Positions 5,247 to 5,370 of a stretch of DNA of 5,370 nt are shown here, one piece after another (within the stretch, counting starts at the first letter, position 1; each line of letters opens with the position of its first letter). The notes beneath the pieces were generated by a model that had not been told where the DNA came from, did no database searches, and worked only from the letters and a program-made list of their open reading frames with translations. Source of the DNA: Cyanobacteriota bacterium (GTDB lineage: Bacteria; Cyanobacteriota; Cyanobacteriia; Leptolyngbyales; Leptolyngbyaceae); NCBI GenBank assembly GCA_027482985.1, contig JAIXVO010000465.1:1-5370 (forward strand), given 5' to 3'. The translations under genes were made by a program, and so were the position numbers.

Positions 5247-5290
5247 CTACCGTGTAAACACAAGTTTTCGATCTAGCTAATGCTGGCCTT

Positions 5291-5366
5291 GATCCTCCCT
5301 AACCCTCCTTCAAAAGGAGGGAACCGGATTGGAAGTCCCCCTTTTTAAGGGGGATTTAGGGGGATC
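5291..5366. repeat. GATC-bounded twin-hairpin repeat (76 bp)
   Basis: It has two perfect hairpins: CCCTCCTT-CAA-AAGGAGGG (5303-5321) and CCCCCTT-TTT-AAGGGGG (5337-5353). The outer 20 bases are inverted copies of each other: the left arm 5291-5310 and the reverse complement of 5347-5366 agree at 15 of 20 positions, and both end in GATC. The unit can fold as two hairpins or one long one. This is the organisation of REP/BIME or MITE-like elements. It may continue past the window edge. Confidence 0.6.
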
Positions 5367-5370
5367 GTGC

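Noticed and set aside
5172..5366. CRISPR array
   Set aside because: The repeats are palindromic, unequal in sequence and length, and lack uniform spacers.

Overview
The window reads as cyanobacterial chromosome. Eight copies of the octamer GCGATCGC (HIP1, a palindrome highly abundant in many cyanobacteria) occur right of base 1600. The recR, lipA, YnfA-type and response-regulator proteins are of cyanobacterial type, a DUF6888/DUF6887-type small-gene pair is present, and the right end carries GC-rich hairpin repeats of the kind scattered through filamentous cyanobacterial genomes. Genus cannot be fixed from the sequence alone.

Layout. 1-1383 (+): 3' part of an AT-rich gene of unknown function that runs off the left edge; its visible N-terminal part looks like the end of a restriction-endonuclease-like fold. 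1403-1489: just behind its stop codon lies an imperfect palindrome with the architecture of an integron attC recombination site. 1490-1660: short non-coding stretch. 1661-2037 (-): two translationally coupled small genes (DUF6888-like, then DUF6887-like). 2258-2851 (+): recR, apparently using an ATT start. 2848-3171 (-): YnfA/UPF0060 small membrane protein, whose stop codon overlaps that of recR. 3196-3217: terminator-like hairpin. 3247-3795 (-): response regulator with a coiled-coil tail and a GTG start. 3796-4150: 355-base divergent intergenic region with a promoter candidate for the regulator and a structured element ahead of lipA. 4151-5101 (+): lipA, lipoyl synthase. 5102-5370: no gene; two types of hairpin repeat.

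How it fits together. The right two thirds is ordinary core genome (recombinational repair, lipoate synthesis, signalling) with mostly independent transcription units in alternating orientations. The left part is accessory: the AT-rich gene lacks HIP1 sites and ends in an attC-like site, as expected of a gene cassette or a cassette remnant (an attC site without a visible integrase). That junction is the most interesting thing in the window. The secondary points are the likely non-AUG start of recR, the coupled small-gene pair, the folded region upstream of lipA and the GATC-bounded twin-hairpin repeat at the right edge.
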